A stretch of 64,000 nucleotides of DNA, taken from assembly GCA_018466975.1 (NCBI GenBank), contig CM031555.1, positions 1,426,001-1,490,000 of the forward strand, read 5' to 3'. Both the position numbers and the translations under genes were made by a program. Positions 35,701 through 46,574 of the stretch are shown here, one piece after another (position 1 is the stretch's first letter; each line of letters opens with the position of its first letter). This DNA comes from Sparassis latifolia (Eukaryota > Basidiomycota > Agaricomycetes > Polyporales > Sparassidaceae). The notes below the pieces were generated by a model. That model searched no databases and was not told the origin of the DNA. It worked only from the letters and a program-made list of their open reading frames with translations.

Positions 35701-37155
35701 CCTTCGGCGGAGAATGCTGCGAAAACCGAGGCGATTGTGACAATGCTGGGCTTTGATTTGAAGCATGTAGCAACACCGGAGTAGTAAGACGAATGGTGAT
35801 GGGTTCTGCTCTCGACGAAATCAAGGTATCATCTCGAATTTCGTTCGTTCTGATGGCAAGCTGAGGCTGATGCTGGAATCCATCGTCTGAAGGCACTTTG
35901 GAAGGGCTCGCTCTGCTCGGGTGGTCGCGACTTCGTGAAGTCGGGTCCCGGTTTGCAGGCTCAGGCCACGGGGAACAATCTTTGGTGCTTGCAATTGTCG
36001 ATGCAGTCGACACTGCACTTTGATACATACTGCTTGCTATCGTGCTTGCAGGGGATGCCACACGAGGGGGGAGAGCAATGATGGATTGCGACATTAGCAA
36101 TTGTGTTTCTTCATCCAAGTCAGAAGAGTCTGAATATGGGGAAGATGGCATCGGAGAGTGATTAGACGGAGACGCGGGGACAGGAGACGATGGACTATAG
36201 TGAGAAGGCGACGGCGCATAGGACGATGGTGCCGGCGATGAGGGTGATTGCGGCCTAGGTGGTCGGAGGCAACGCGTGGTGAGGTTAACACCGGAGATGG
36301 TAATAGTTCGTACTTCTCCAGATGTCCGTTCTGCCTTCATAGAAGAGGTCGGAACAGAAGACGTCACGCTCGGTCCTTCGGCTCCATAATGAATTTCTAG
36401 TACTGCAAGAGTGAAACTGGCGTGCTGTGGATGAACGAGGGTGATCTTGATATCAGAAGCGTCAAATTCGAAACGGGCGAGTAACCGCTCGATTAGCGTA
36501 GCAAATATTGAAACACCCGCCGGCTCGCTTTCTGGATGCGCCATCTCCTCATCTGTTATAAATGGATCCAGTCCACCAGGAAGATTATCATCCAGAGAGT
36601 GAGTTGAGGCAGTCAAATCGGGATAGAGAGATTCGCGAAGTGCTGCTTCTTCACGAGGAGTGAGTTCTTCGTGCATGAAAGTCTCAGCTACTGATGCAAC
36701 AGACTCTGCAAGATCAATGGGGTTTAGTGGGGTGTTAGAGAGGGTTGGGTTGAGGTAAAATGTCAGGTGGAAAGACTCCAGCGAGAGACCAACAGTGGAA
36801 GTCAGAGGATTAGGCCAAGGGATACGGACTGTCACTTTCCCAAGAGAGCCATCATGTAGCTGAATGGGCAGCCCAGAGAATACGTGATTGACCGCCTGAG
36901 GGACGAGTTGTTAGTCAGTGAGCAGTTTGGAGATGGAATGGAACACACATCATTATCCAGCTCGAGATCTCTGACTTGGACATAGCCTGAGCCAATCTGC
37001 GAGTCAATCTGCTGTATATTAAGTTGTCCTGGCTTTAGAAAATGTCCTAGCGATCGTCGCAACGCAAACGAGATGAACCGTCTTTGAATACTTGACGGCA
37101 ACACGAAGTCAAGGGAAGGGAGAGTCGGGAACCATGAAGAAGGCCACCAAGACAT
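29795..37155 (-). CDS. ATG2: Autophagy lipid-transfer protein Atg2
   Basis: Very large rod-shaped lipid-transfer protein that links ER exit sites to the growing phagophore, with Atg9 and Atg18. The start at 37155 gives MSWWPSSWFPTLPSLDFVLP, then SIQRRFISFALRRSLGHFLK, the chorein-N/VPS13-like motif, and QIGSGYVQVRDLELDN. The middle is long, with Ser/Pro-rich low-complexity stretches (about 34300-36300). The C-terminus holds VVNVGSGFADLVLLPIAQYK, GLQKGATAFVKSTATEAIKL and ATGTQVILEQAENVLGGQ, ending NEAKYKQR at 29795. Several introns cut the 3' half. All parts appear intact and the length, well over 2,000 residues, suits the family. Confidence 0.92.
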
Positions 37156-37415
37156 GATTGTAGAGATACACACTGCCAGGCCGTAGATGAGTGCAACAAG
37201 TCTTCCCAGTCTGTCGCAAAGCAGAAGAATGCTAGCAGCTCCGAGGTGAGAGAGCTCAGGCCGGTGAGGCTCAGGGTGACGAACACGTGACCCTAGAGCA
37301 CCCACAAGCGCCCATAATGAACGTACGGATCCGAGTCCACAGAGGCACGGCTACAACCAACGTCTGCTGCACAACAGCGCATCCACCTGCTTCTCCCTAG
37401 TAAACCCCTCTCTGG
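37156..37415. promoter_or_regulatory. Bidirectional promoter between ATG2 and GDSL esterase genes
   Basis: 260 bp between divergent start codons. Minus-strand open frames reaching 37305 extend past the ATG2 start but lack conservation clues. No clear motif. Confidence 0.5.
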
Positions 37416-38470
37416 ATGTCATCCACTGTCATCCGGCCGTCTTGGCAAGGATTTGCAAACCTGCAATATCTTGTAATATTGTAAGTACATCCCCGATGCC
37501 GGCGGACCTGGCAGCTGATTTGGTCCGATCTGTCCCTCAGTGGAGACTCTTATTCAGATGTAGGATATAACGCATTGCTCTCCAACCATCCGACTGTCGA
37601 GGACCCCCTTGGCGTTGATTTTCCCGGTTACGGGTTTGTGGAGCCCGGGGCAGCGAATTGGGTTGGCCATCTAATCACAAACTATGCAAACCATAAGCCT
37701 TTACTGGTGTATGATTATGCTGTGGGTGGCGATGATGTTTCTGGCGTTCGAAAGCAGGTGCAGGTGCGATTTTTACCTCGGGTGGGTGAGAAACCTGACT
37801 GGGCCCCTTGGCTCGGATCGAATACCCTTTTCAGTATGTGTCAACTTTTCTCAACATACTACAGCATCATGGACTGAAATCCATCAAGTAACGTGGATTG
37901 GAATCAATGATTGTGGGTAAGTTCAGCATTGCTTATAGGTAGTCCACAACAAGCGCCTAATTTAAAACAGGTATGCGGACGATCGAACCGTCAGTGCTAG
38001 TATCAAACAGCTTTTCAACGAGCAAGAAGATCTGTACAAAGTTGGTGCACGGAATTTTCTGTTCATAGACGTTCCGCCAATTCATCGAACCCCAATTGGT
38101 ATGGTTTCTATTCTCACAACACATGTTCAACCTAATTTAGGGCAAGCTATTAGGTTTAACATTGGCAAGAACTGAGCAAAGGAGTAGTGATATATACGAA
38201 TTATGGAACACTGAACTCCGCGAAGCTATCATACACTTCTCGACTGCTCACTCGGACGTGACTACCCTCCTTTTCTCATCCTGGGCGACCTTTATGCGGG
38301 TGCTAGACGACCCAATGTCGCATGGCTTTGAAGTAGAAGACGTTGTCAGAAATGCGGGCAGGATATGGGTGGATCATTTGCATCCAACGAGCAGGATGCA
38401 TGACTGGATTGCCCGTGATTTGGCTGAATTCTTGTCAGCTCAGCCTGCATATCTCGAGAATGTAGACTGA
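37416..38470 (+). CDS. GDSL/SGNH esterase (carbohydrate esterase 16-like)
   Basis: SGNH hydrolase, probably an acetylesterase on carbohydrates. Exon 1 (37416-37480) encodes MSSTVIRPSWQGFANLQYLV and splices at phase 2 into 37541, creating VIFGDSYSDVGY, block I with the nucleophile Ser. Next come DYAVGGDDVSG (block II), WIGINDCGYADD (block III GxND) and, in the last exon, WVDHLHPTSRMHDWIARDLA (block V, catalytic Asp and His). It ends PAYLENVD. No signal peptide is visible, unlike secreted CE16 enzymes, so it may be intracellular. A decayed copy follows directly downstream. Confidence 0.88.
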
Positions 38471-38639
38471 GAGAGTGGAACAAGATTGTAGAGTTACTGT
38501 AGGTTCTACCTAGCATGCCCGCCTACAACTGTACATGTACGATTATCTTGGAAGTTTCAACACTTCTACGCATTGACGCTGCTTGCACATATGTATGTGG
38601 TATGCGACTATAACTTGTAGTAGCTTCGTGGCAATAAGT

Positions 38640-39200
38640 ATGTGAGGACGAATCTTCTACTTCTCCGAAGTCAGCCATTCGTCTGGTCGTTGAGCTTAAA
38701 CATGCACAGGCCCACAGGGGAAGATGTAATCCCGCAAGTAATGGAACGCTTGTCCAGCCTGCAATATTATCAATTGCATACTGCGGGTGTCAAAAATTTT
38801 CTGCTTGTAGATCCCCCACCGATCAACCGAGCTCCATGTGTGTGGTACTTCCTTACCTCGTCGAATTTACTCTCTGACAGAAATTGCCTATTATTGCAGC
38901 CCAGAATTTAGGGCCATTGGCCAGTGCCACGTCACAATATTAATATAGCATTTGGAATGTCATAGTCTCCTTGAGGCACTTCGCTGCACGATTCGTCTTG
39001 TCCCATGCGTCATCTACGTTTTGATGTATCCGTCCTGGGACACGTTCACTCGTGTACTGGACAAACCTGCTGCGTAAAACTTTAACGAAGGGGATGGATG
39101 CAGTGAAGGCGGTACCATCTGGGTCGATCGATCGATTACATCCCACCAGCAAGATGCACGAGTCACTCGGACCAGATTGCCTGCCACTGACATGTCGAGG
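38640..39200 (+). pseudogene. Decayed tandem copy of the GDSL esterase (3' half)
   Basis: Fragments match the C-terminal half of the upstream gene in order. QYYQLHTAGVKNFLLVDPPP aligns with DLYKVGARNFLFIDVPP. YPSWDTFTRVLD aligns with SSWATFMRVLD. LHPTSKMHESLGPDCL aligns with LHPTSRMHDWIARDL. An in-frame TAA near 38940 and a frame change before YPSWDTF break the copy. A CGAT tandem repeat at 39125-39135 adds four bases between the block V Asp and LHPTS. The 5' half with GDS is missing. Identity is clearly below that of a recent copy. Confidence 0.8.
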
Positions 39201-40559
39201 ATCATTAGAATCTCCGACTCACCCCCAGACACGGATATCCTGAGGAACGAAGGTTGAAGCAGAGTGTCAGTCTGCCTTTGGGAGACTAACTCACCCTGCC
39301 AACTGGCAAGATGAAGATCACTGGCGAGCTTCGTGAATATATGGCGCTACATCTGTCTTACTTACTCCTGTCCTAAACAGGCTTAGGACACTGGAGTCTT
39401 GCTTTATTTGCTTCAGAGTTGGTTACAGCACCCGGCCTGTCTTCCTTTCACCCTTTTCTGATGGACCCTTGTGGTAGAGAAAATTGACGTGCCCACAGAA
39501 CGAACGCGACGAGCTGACTAATATTTATTTGCATGAGAGATAGCAGGAAGCCGGTGCTCGTATGATGCCCAAGACTTTCGAGACGTGCGAAGGATGGTTA
39601 GGTCCAGTCGCAATTTCTCTGTTCCCCTTTTCTCGATAGCTCTTTTATGATTGTATCCATCTGAGTCTACCTCGTGCAGACGCAAGACCGAAGGATCGAT
39701 CCGACGCGGTAGACAGTCATGGCGCATCGGTAGGTTGAGCTCCCCGCTTCTGTTGGGGGGCCGGAACGCGTCTCGCAAATAGGGACGACTCCACCCTTGT
39801 TGCCTGACTGTTCCTGCTGATGAGAAGTGTCCCGAAGTCGCGCCAAAGCATGAGTACACCGCGGACAAGGCTCCCAGAATTTTATTTCCTTTCTTAGTAT
39901 ATTGATTTCCTGATTCGGTTCCCACTTAGAACATTGCGTCATCGACGTCATTGCCTCTTACTCGCTTCTACCTACCTTCTCGAACGAACGAATCACAGCC
40001 CGAGGAAGGTCCCGAGCTGAGAAAGTGTCGGGACAGGCAGAAATGTATATAAGGAGCTCGGTTCTCCTATGAATAGCCAGGTTTTTCTCCCCGGTTCTCT
40101 TTTCTCTCTCTCTCATTTACCGGAAGTCGGAATCAGTCGCGTCAAGTCTAAGAGCACGCGAAGTAAAGATAGCAATGTGACAAGTATATTCTAGAGATTC
40201 AAACAGAATTTTAACCCACAGCGGCCAGCCTTATCCTCTTTCCCACAGGTGTCATACCAGTCCAAAAGACGCCAATAGTCGACCTCCGTCTCCGTCGTTT
40301 TAACACCCCGCAAGTTTCCCCTCCACAGCACACTCCCAGTACTTGCGCTTCGCATCCTGTACTAGCCGACCACCATGTTGCACCGGCTACGCTAACGCAT
40401 GACGATTTAAGTACCCGACTTAGTGTGCTCGTCTTTGGAACCAGTGCATGACAAATGGGGAATGCACTTCAAAGATGGAGACTACGGAGTCCTGATATGT
40501 ACGTGAGATGTACTGATATACAATTCGGTCGAGACCGCGTCGCGGATGCTCGCAGATGG
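39201..40559. other. Long intergenic stretch without a recognised gene
   Basis: About 1.36 kb. A small hairpin (GTCCTAA, six-base loop, TTAGGAC) lies at 39370-39389. A promoter-like array occurs at about 39975-40125 on the plus strand. The minus frame 39518-39951 has no recognisable similarity and an odd composition, so I do not call it a gene. The right end carries the 3' flank of the RPA32-like gene. Confidence 0.5.
40046..40121 (+). promoter_or_regulatory. Orphan TATA box followed by CT-rich block
   Basis: TATATAAG at 40046-40053 is followed about 40 bp later by a pyrimidine-rich block (TTCTCTTTTCTCTCTCTC, about 40096-40116). This is the usual fungal core-promoter order. No coding frame of note follows on the plus strand before the minus-strand RPA32-like gene. 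It could drive a non-coding transcript antisense to that gene. Confidence 0.35.
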
Positions 40560-41715
40560 TCATGGGTCAGTGGAAGCTGCGCTTTTCTTCGTGAGCTTGT
40601 AATGTGAAAGATCAATGGTGGTGACAATGTATGCTTTGTCAGTGAGTAAATCAAATGCTTGTCTGAAGAATGCAACATTCAGCATGTCTATACTGCACTT
40701 GAATAGGTCACGAAGAACACTCACTCGACTTCTTGAGCAGTGACATTGAGATGTCTAACACCTCTAGCAATGGCTCTGACACCGGCTCCGCCTGGCGATT
40801 GTTCATATTTCCGTATCTGTTCAATGATGCCACGCTGCAAAGCAGTGAGATGCACCAAGTCGTCATTCCCTGTTTCCGTAGCAAATCAGTCGACGTGTAA
40901 CAGAAAGAGTGGTACACGCAAGGAATCACTTATGCTCGGATTACTGCAATCACCGGCACGCTCTCCGTCGTCATGATCAGAGTCATCTATATCCATGTCA
41001 TTCACCCCTTGTGCCAGATCAACATCCTGGGTCAGTGGGGCTACAGAGGGCGGTGAGGATGATTCCGTTATTAACTCTTGTTCTAGGACAGAAGCGCCAT
41101 CGCCCAAATGTCGTACTTCTATTGGAGGCTGTAGAAAAAAAGAGAAAACGATGAGATAAACCGATGATGGAGTACAATAAATCATACAGGTGGGCCAATT
41201 TCCAAATACCGCGTGGCGACCAGTGCTTCGAGAAAGTGGAAGTATACTTCATGCGGGTCAATTACTTTGCGTATATGCTTGACCTTGACGCAATTGTTTT
41301 CAAATCTCGACTCCAGTTGACCAATAATTCGTGCGTATGGCAAGCCTTCATCGGCGTCGATCGGAACTTGGTTCTCCTCGTGGAAGTGACGAGCAGTAAT
41401 TTGGCCTGGAGAGGTCCCGCCGTCCTCAAGATGGTAGTCAACGTACGAATCGTGTATTTCAACTTCCAGGACATGAGCAACTGTAGTAATCTGGAACAGT
41501 AAATAGACCTGAGAAGGGTGTACTGTCAATCGTTACTCACTGTGTCGATTTCGTACCCATCAATCGTGAAATGAGCCAGGGAATGAAGCTGTTTCGCGTC
41601 CAGCATCTGGCGTATAGTTACTGGTCTAAGAGCCCTTAAGATAGCTTCGCTCTGCGCATAGTGAAGTCAGTTGAGAAGAGAAGAGTGTGATCACAAAGCT
41701 CACATTGAACACCAT
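40560..41715 (-). CDS. Replication protein A 32-kDa subunit, divergent paralogue
   Basis: OB-fold subunit of the single-stranded-DNA-binding complex RPA. The start at 41715 gives a four-codon first exon (MVFN), then SEAILRALRPVTIRQMLDAK and HFTIDGYEIDT. Next: HVLEVEIHDSYVDYHLEDGG, ITARHFHEENQVP, YARIIGQLESRFENNCVKVK and DPHEVYFHFLEALVATRYLE. An acidic linker with MDIDDSDHDDGE leads to the C-terminal winged helix (LVHLTALQRGIIEQIRKY; GVRAIARGVRHLNVTAQEVE; AFDLLTDKAYIVTTIDLSHY), ending AASTDP. It lacks the Gly-rich, phosphorylatable N-tail seen in the other copy at 45284-46377. It appears intact but more diverged, perhaps specialised. Confidence 0.82.
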
Positions 41716-42192
41716 TGCAATATTCACAGCACTGAAGTGAGGAGTTATGGAGATGAAGAGAAGGCAAGGGGATCTTCGTATGGCTCTCAGGCTAGTGGGG
41801 CAGCACACGTAGATGGATCGTATCCCTTGAAGACATTCCACGACAATCAGTTATGAGAGCATCAGATCGCAATCCATCAGACAGAGAAGGTCAATAGGAG
41901 GGGATTTGCCAAGTTCAAGTCATCGGGCATATGATGACCTTGGCCCATTATGCATTAACTTTCGCGGGTAGATCGGCGAATCGAAGTACCACTCTCGGAT
42001 ATTGTGCTATATTGTGTCGACGACGCATACGGATTGATCGTACTTCAGACTGGTACATTACTGCAAGGGTTCACAGTCATAGTTTCCGACGATCTCTATC
42101 TTTGTAGGCAGCCAAGATTGCTATGTGAACCTTATCTCCACCTGACTTCTACTAATCTCCTCGCCCGCGAGTGTTCAGCTTCTGGATGCTGA
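41716..42192. other. Intergenic: promoter of the RPA32-like gene
   Basis: 477 bases between two minus-strand genes. No coding or repeat signal recognised. Additional 5' exons of the RPA32-like gene cannot be excluded. Confidence 0.4.
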
Positions 42193-44648
42193 TCATGGAT
42201 GCTCCGAGCCCGACTTGGGATCGGGATATAACTATGCACGCATAAAAAGCTAAGATCGTTGCGTCTTGTTTCCTGAGTATGTTAACCTCACCTTGCCCGG
42301 ATTGAAAAGGTTGTACGGATCAATTGCTGTTTTGACCGTCTTCATCAGATTGACTGTGCCTTCGCCCAGCTCGTGATTGAGATACTCGCGCTTGCCAATA
42401 CCGACACCGTGCTCTCCAGTACCTGCAGATATAAGATATCAAGACGCGAGTACAGCAGGAGCCTGATGATCCACACTCACACGTTCCGTCTAGAGCGATA
42501 GCACGTTCTACCATTCTGTGAACAACTTCACGAGCAACTTCTAGATCCTTGTCTTCTTTGAGCATAAGAAGAGCATGGAAATTGCCTGCAAAGAGATTAT
42601 GTTAAACCAACGTAAGAGGGGATAAGCATGTACCATCGCCGACATGTCCAACGATAGTAGACACCAATCCGGACTCGTCCACATCTTTCTTCGTCTCGTA
42701 GACCAGCTCAGGAAGGCGAGACACCGGAACACTGGAACCGCGATAAGTGTCAAGATACCTCGCGTAACCACCTAGTGGCTCAAGACATACCATACATCCG
42801 TACTCCATCCTCGAGACCCTTCAAGCAATGCCAATCCCGAAAACAGAGCATTTTTCCTGTCTGCCCACAGAAGCGCCGCCTCCTTGTCGTCCTTCGCCAG
42901 GGCAAAACCTGTTCCACCATGTCTTTCCGTAATCTTGCGGGTGATCTCGGAGCTCTCTTGCAGTGAACGGGAAGTGGGACCTTGGAACTTGAAGAACAAG
43001 CTATCCTTCTCGGGCCATTTCCGTGTAGACATGCCATATATGTTAGTCGCGTGCATGAAGCGGTCATCGCAAAGCTCGACGCATTCTAAGAACGCAGAGC
43101 ATGTCAGTAAGGCTAACATGCAACGAGAGCAAATTTCAGACACCCACGAATTCCGACACCCTGGTTAAGTACATCAATCACCGCCTCTGTAGCATGGCGC
43201 ACATCAGGAAACTGCACAACGGCTACGGTTGTCGGGAGGACCGGAGTAAGACGGATCGTCGCTGCACGGAACCAGTGTTTATTAGACGGTGAGGCTCAGA
43301 CGAAGTCTCGTTCGAGCGTGGGCACCTTCGGTGATGATCCCAAGAGTACCCTCTGCACCAATGAACAACTTAGTCACGTCAAATCCAGCAGAAGATTTAC
43401 GTGAGCGCCGCCGAGTTTTGATCACCTCGCCTGAAGGCAGTACGACCGTCTATGGACGAGATTAGGTTACAGTGAGAGTAGAACGTTCGTTCAGATGAAC
43501 AATACCGACCACGTTTAAGATCCATTCGCTCTTTGCTGTACCATACCGCACCGCATTGGCTTTGAGGATAAGAAGACAAGCGTCGGCAGTAGCTCTTCGA
43601 GAGTTCTAGCTACTTACTGCCTGAACAACCAGTGCTTATCATCCCACCAATAGTGGCTCCTGGAGCAGGATCAAGCTGGAACAGCCAGTAAGTGAATGAC
43701 AACCGTCAGTTGGGCACGAACTCACGGGAAAAAATAGAGGGATTCCTGAAGTCAATGTTTGAGTAACTCAAGTAGGAAAGTCGGCATCATCATGCACGAA
43801 CCCTTCTTCTTCAGAGTTTCGTTGATGTCCATCCAGCGTGCACCCGATTGGCATACCAAGTCGGAGTCGGCCTCTGCAAGAAACGCGTATGAAAACAAAT
43901 GCATCCTAATATTTTATTGATACATACCGTGAATTTCCAGAATCTGGTCCATGCCAGAAAGATCCACACAAATGCCTCCCACAGTAGGCTTGTGACCGAC
44001 GAACGACGCTCAATTCGGGTCCTCGTGAAACAAAGTATGGGCCAACGCACAGCTCTAAAGTTTCCCTCGAGGCTCGTAGCACCCGAATATGGGGTGACAG
44101 GCATCTTGTACTTATTGGCTACCCTCACGATCTTAACCACATCCTCGGTGGAATTCGGAAACACCACAACAGTGGGTGATGATCCTGTATCAAGATCAGC
44201 AGCCGCTCTCGAAGCCAGGAGATGCATCATAAGGGAGCTCACCACCATGATAATCGTACTCTGAATAGCCATGGACATGTAGGTCTTCAGGGTCTGTGGT
44301 AACGCTATCCTCTGAAGGAAACAACCGTCGCAACTCGGCTATCGCTTTTTTGAAGTCCTCAGGGGTACCATACAGAGTGTTCAGCTCATGGCCAGAGGCA
44401 GCGGCCGCACGAGGAGACTGGGTCGTCGCGAGATAATATCCAAAAAAAGCGCTGCTAATCGCACCGAAGGCATAGGCCAGCGCACGGCGACCACTGCCCT
44501 CGCTGGCAGATGATAGCTGGCTATTGCGTCGAGTCCCAGGCACCTGCAGTCTACTAGGCAGGGGTCGTCGGCCTGGTAGTAAGCCACACTGGAGTTTACT
44601 ACCACCGGGAAGCAGAGGACGTAAACGCGTGCCAGTGTATGTCAACAT
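42193..44648 (-). CDS. DLD1: Mitochondrial D-lactate dehydrogenase (cytochrome)
   Basis: FAD enzyme that oxidises D-lactate to pyruvate and passes electrons to cytochrome c, at the inner mitochondrial membrane. The start at 44648 gives an arginine-rich presequence ([20 protein letters not shown]) and one membrane helix ([19 protein letters not shown]). The FAD-binding domain has [33 protein letters not shown] and [17 protein letters not shown]. Downstream: [60 protein letters not shown] and [14 protein letters not shown] last intron precedes [12 protein letters not shown]. All FAD and substrate motifs are present, with about ten short introns. It sits between two RPA32 genes on the same strand. 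Confidence 0.92.
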
Positions 44649-45283
44649 GTCTTCAGCACAGCACAGTCAGACAATGAAGATAGAAGGAAACCGCGAGGCG
44701 GAGGATGCGCTTTCGCAATATCTCGCCATTGAATTCCCCAGATGGGGTTCACATGACTGTGCTCATGGTAGCGTAATTTTAGGTTACTGTACCCGCTGGA
44801 ACGACGATGAAGCTTGAAGCTCGATGAAGAAGTGCGAAGACGTGCAATAATATGTATGCATGTGCATGATCATGAACATCCACTAGCAAAAACTGTTTCA
44901 CCATTGATCACAACCACGCCGGCACGTCGGATCCTGGGCATAGTCGCGCCGAGTTAGCTTACGCGCACCGTGACTACACCATACCGCCTGCAGCTCCTCA
45001 AACGGCGGCGAAGGGATGTAATCGGGCGTCGGGGAGCAGTGGAATAGAATCCACCCTTTTATCACACCGACTTGAACGATCCAGAACTCACAACTCGCCT
45101 GATCGCAAGAGGTGGTGAGCTTCAAATTGTTTCATGCGGGGTTTCATAGGTGTGTTTCTGTGAGACACACACGTTGCTTTAATGTAAAATGTGCTTTTCA
45201 GAGGTGACGATTGATCCCGAGCCCGTGCGTGGAAGACGAGTGATAGAAATATCGAGAGCAAAACAGACAGCATGAATGGTACT
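44649..45283. other. Intergenic: DLD1 promoter and RFA2 3' flank
   Basis: 635 bases. A minus-strand open frame at 44898-45125 has no recognisable similarity. Nothing else stands out. Confidence 0.45.
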
Positions 45284-46377
45284 TCAGACAGAGAGATTGA
45301 AATGTGAGTCATCGATGGTACTGAAGACATGTCCTTCGTCCATCAGTTTATCCAGAGCTTCGCTACAGCAATGCACTAGTAAGCGTCGACAATGTTTTCG
45401 GAGCCAGACAACTTGCCTGATGGAGTGTGCGTCTCCGCCTACAGCCCTGGCAATGGCAGCAACATGCACGCCTTCGTCGTTGCGCGTTTGAGAGAGTATG
45501 AAGGTCACAATCTTGCGTTGAATGGGTGGCAAGTTCGAGTACTGATCATTGACCGCTGACGCGTCGTTTGATTGCCCCGAGTAAGCCGAATGCCCCCCAG
45601 CACTCGTGGTGCTTACATTCTGACCAGCTTCACTTGGCCGAGGAGGCTGAAGACGAGATTAACAATTGCGTTCGAGCGCGCGAGATAAATCATACCGGTC
45701 CTCGCTCATATACCAGCTGGTCGAAAGCGGCTTCAAGTATGTGGAAGTAAAGTTCATGCGGATCTGCACAAGGTCGCAGATGTGTAGCATTGATGTAACG
45801 CTTGTTGCCGAATGACTTCAGGCTGCCCGTGACACGGACATAAGTGTTCTCTCTGTGGGGGTATCAGAGACAACCAAAAAAGCTAGGGGAACCCATACTC
45901 AATGTTGCCCCATCGTTCGGCCTCTTCTTCGTTGGAGGAATCAACCCAATGACGAGCTTCGAATCGACCAGTCCCATCATCAAGCCAATATATACAATTT
46001 GTCGTCTGCACTTGAACTGTGACGACAACCGCTACAACGGTGATCTGAGACGATGGTGAACATGCACAATATACAGAGACGATGAAATACACGACAAACC
46101 TGTCCAACATCCACATCATCAATCGTCCATTCGGCGTCCGCATGGGGTTGGGACGCGTTTAGGAGTTGTTTGACAGTGACAGGTCGTAGAGAGGATTGAC
46201 CGCCACGCTAGTTGGAGATATCAGTATGCAGTACCGAAAGATGGAAAAAGCACATACGCGACCGGTACCGCCGGGACTCCCACTCCCACTACCAAAAGGC
46301 GAACCACCGCTGAGATAACCTCCACCTCCACCGCCCGCACTGGGGTAATAAGGATTCTCGCCGTCTGTCACAGCCAT
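45284..46377 (-). CDS. RFA2: Replication protein A 32-kDa subunit (canonical copy)
   Basis: Middle subunit of RPA, needed for replication, repair and checkpoint signalling in the nucleus. The start at 46377 gives the typical Gly/Ser-rich N-tail (MAVTDGENPYYPSAGGGGGG), likely phosphorylated. Then come RPVTVKQLLNASQPHADAEW and the OB fold (TTNCIYWLDDGTGRFEARHW; VRVTGSLKSFGNKRYINATH; DPHELYFHILEAAFDQLVYE), a linker, and a C-terminal winged helix (QRKIVTFILSQTRNDEGVHV; ALDKLMDEGHVFSTIDDSHF), ending NLSV. Several introns. A foldback element begins only 198 bp upstream of the start, so the promoter is short or lies partly in the element. Confidence 0.9.
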
Positions 46378-46574
46378 TCAGCGTAAAATAGGAATGAGGG
46401 ACTCGAGGACATACATGTTTGGCTCATCACAGTTGATTTTCGTATGCTGGTTGTACGTGGAAAGACGAAAGACGCGTCGCGACGCGAACGTAACGTGTTA
46501 TATGCCTGTCGGTCACGCGGCTGTGACATTCGCACACTATCGAGAAGTTGTACGCCATGATTACTTCTAGGTAT

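Noticed and set aside
39518..39951. Minus-strand frames of up to 135 codons
   Set aside because: No known motif, no start or splice context, composition unlike neighbouring genes.
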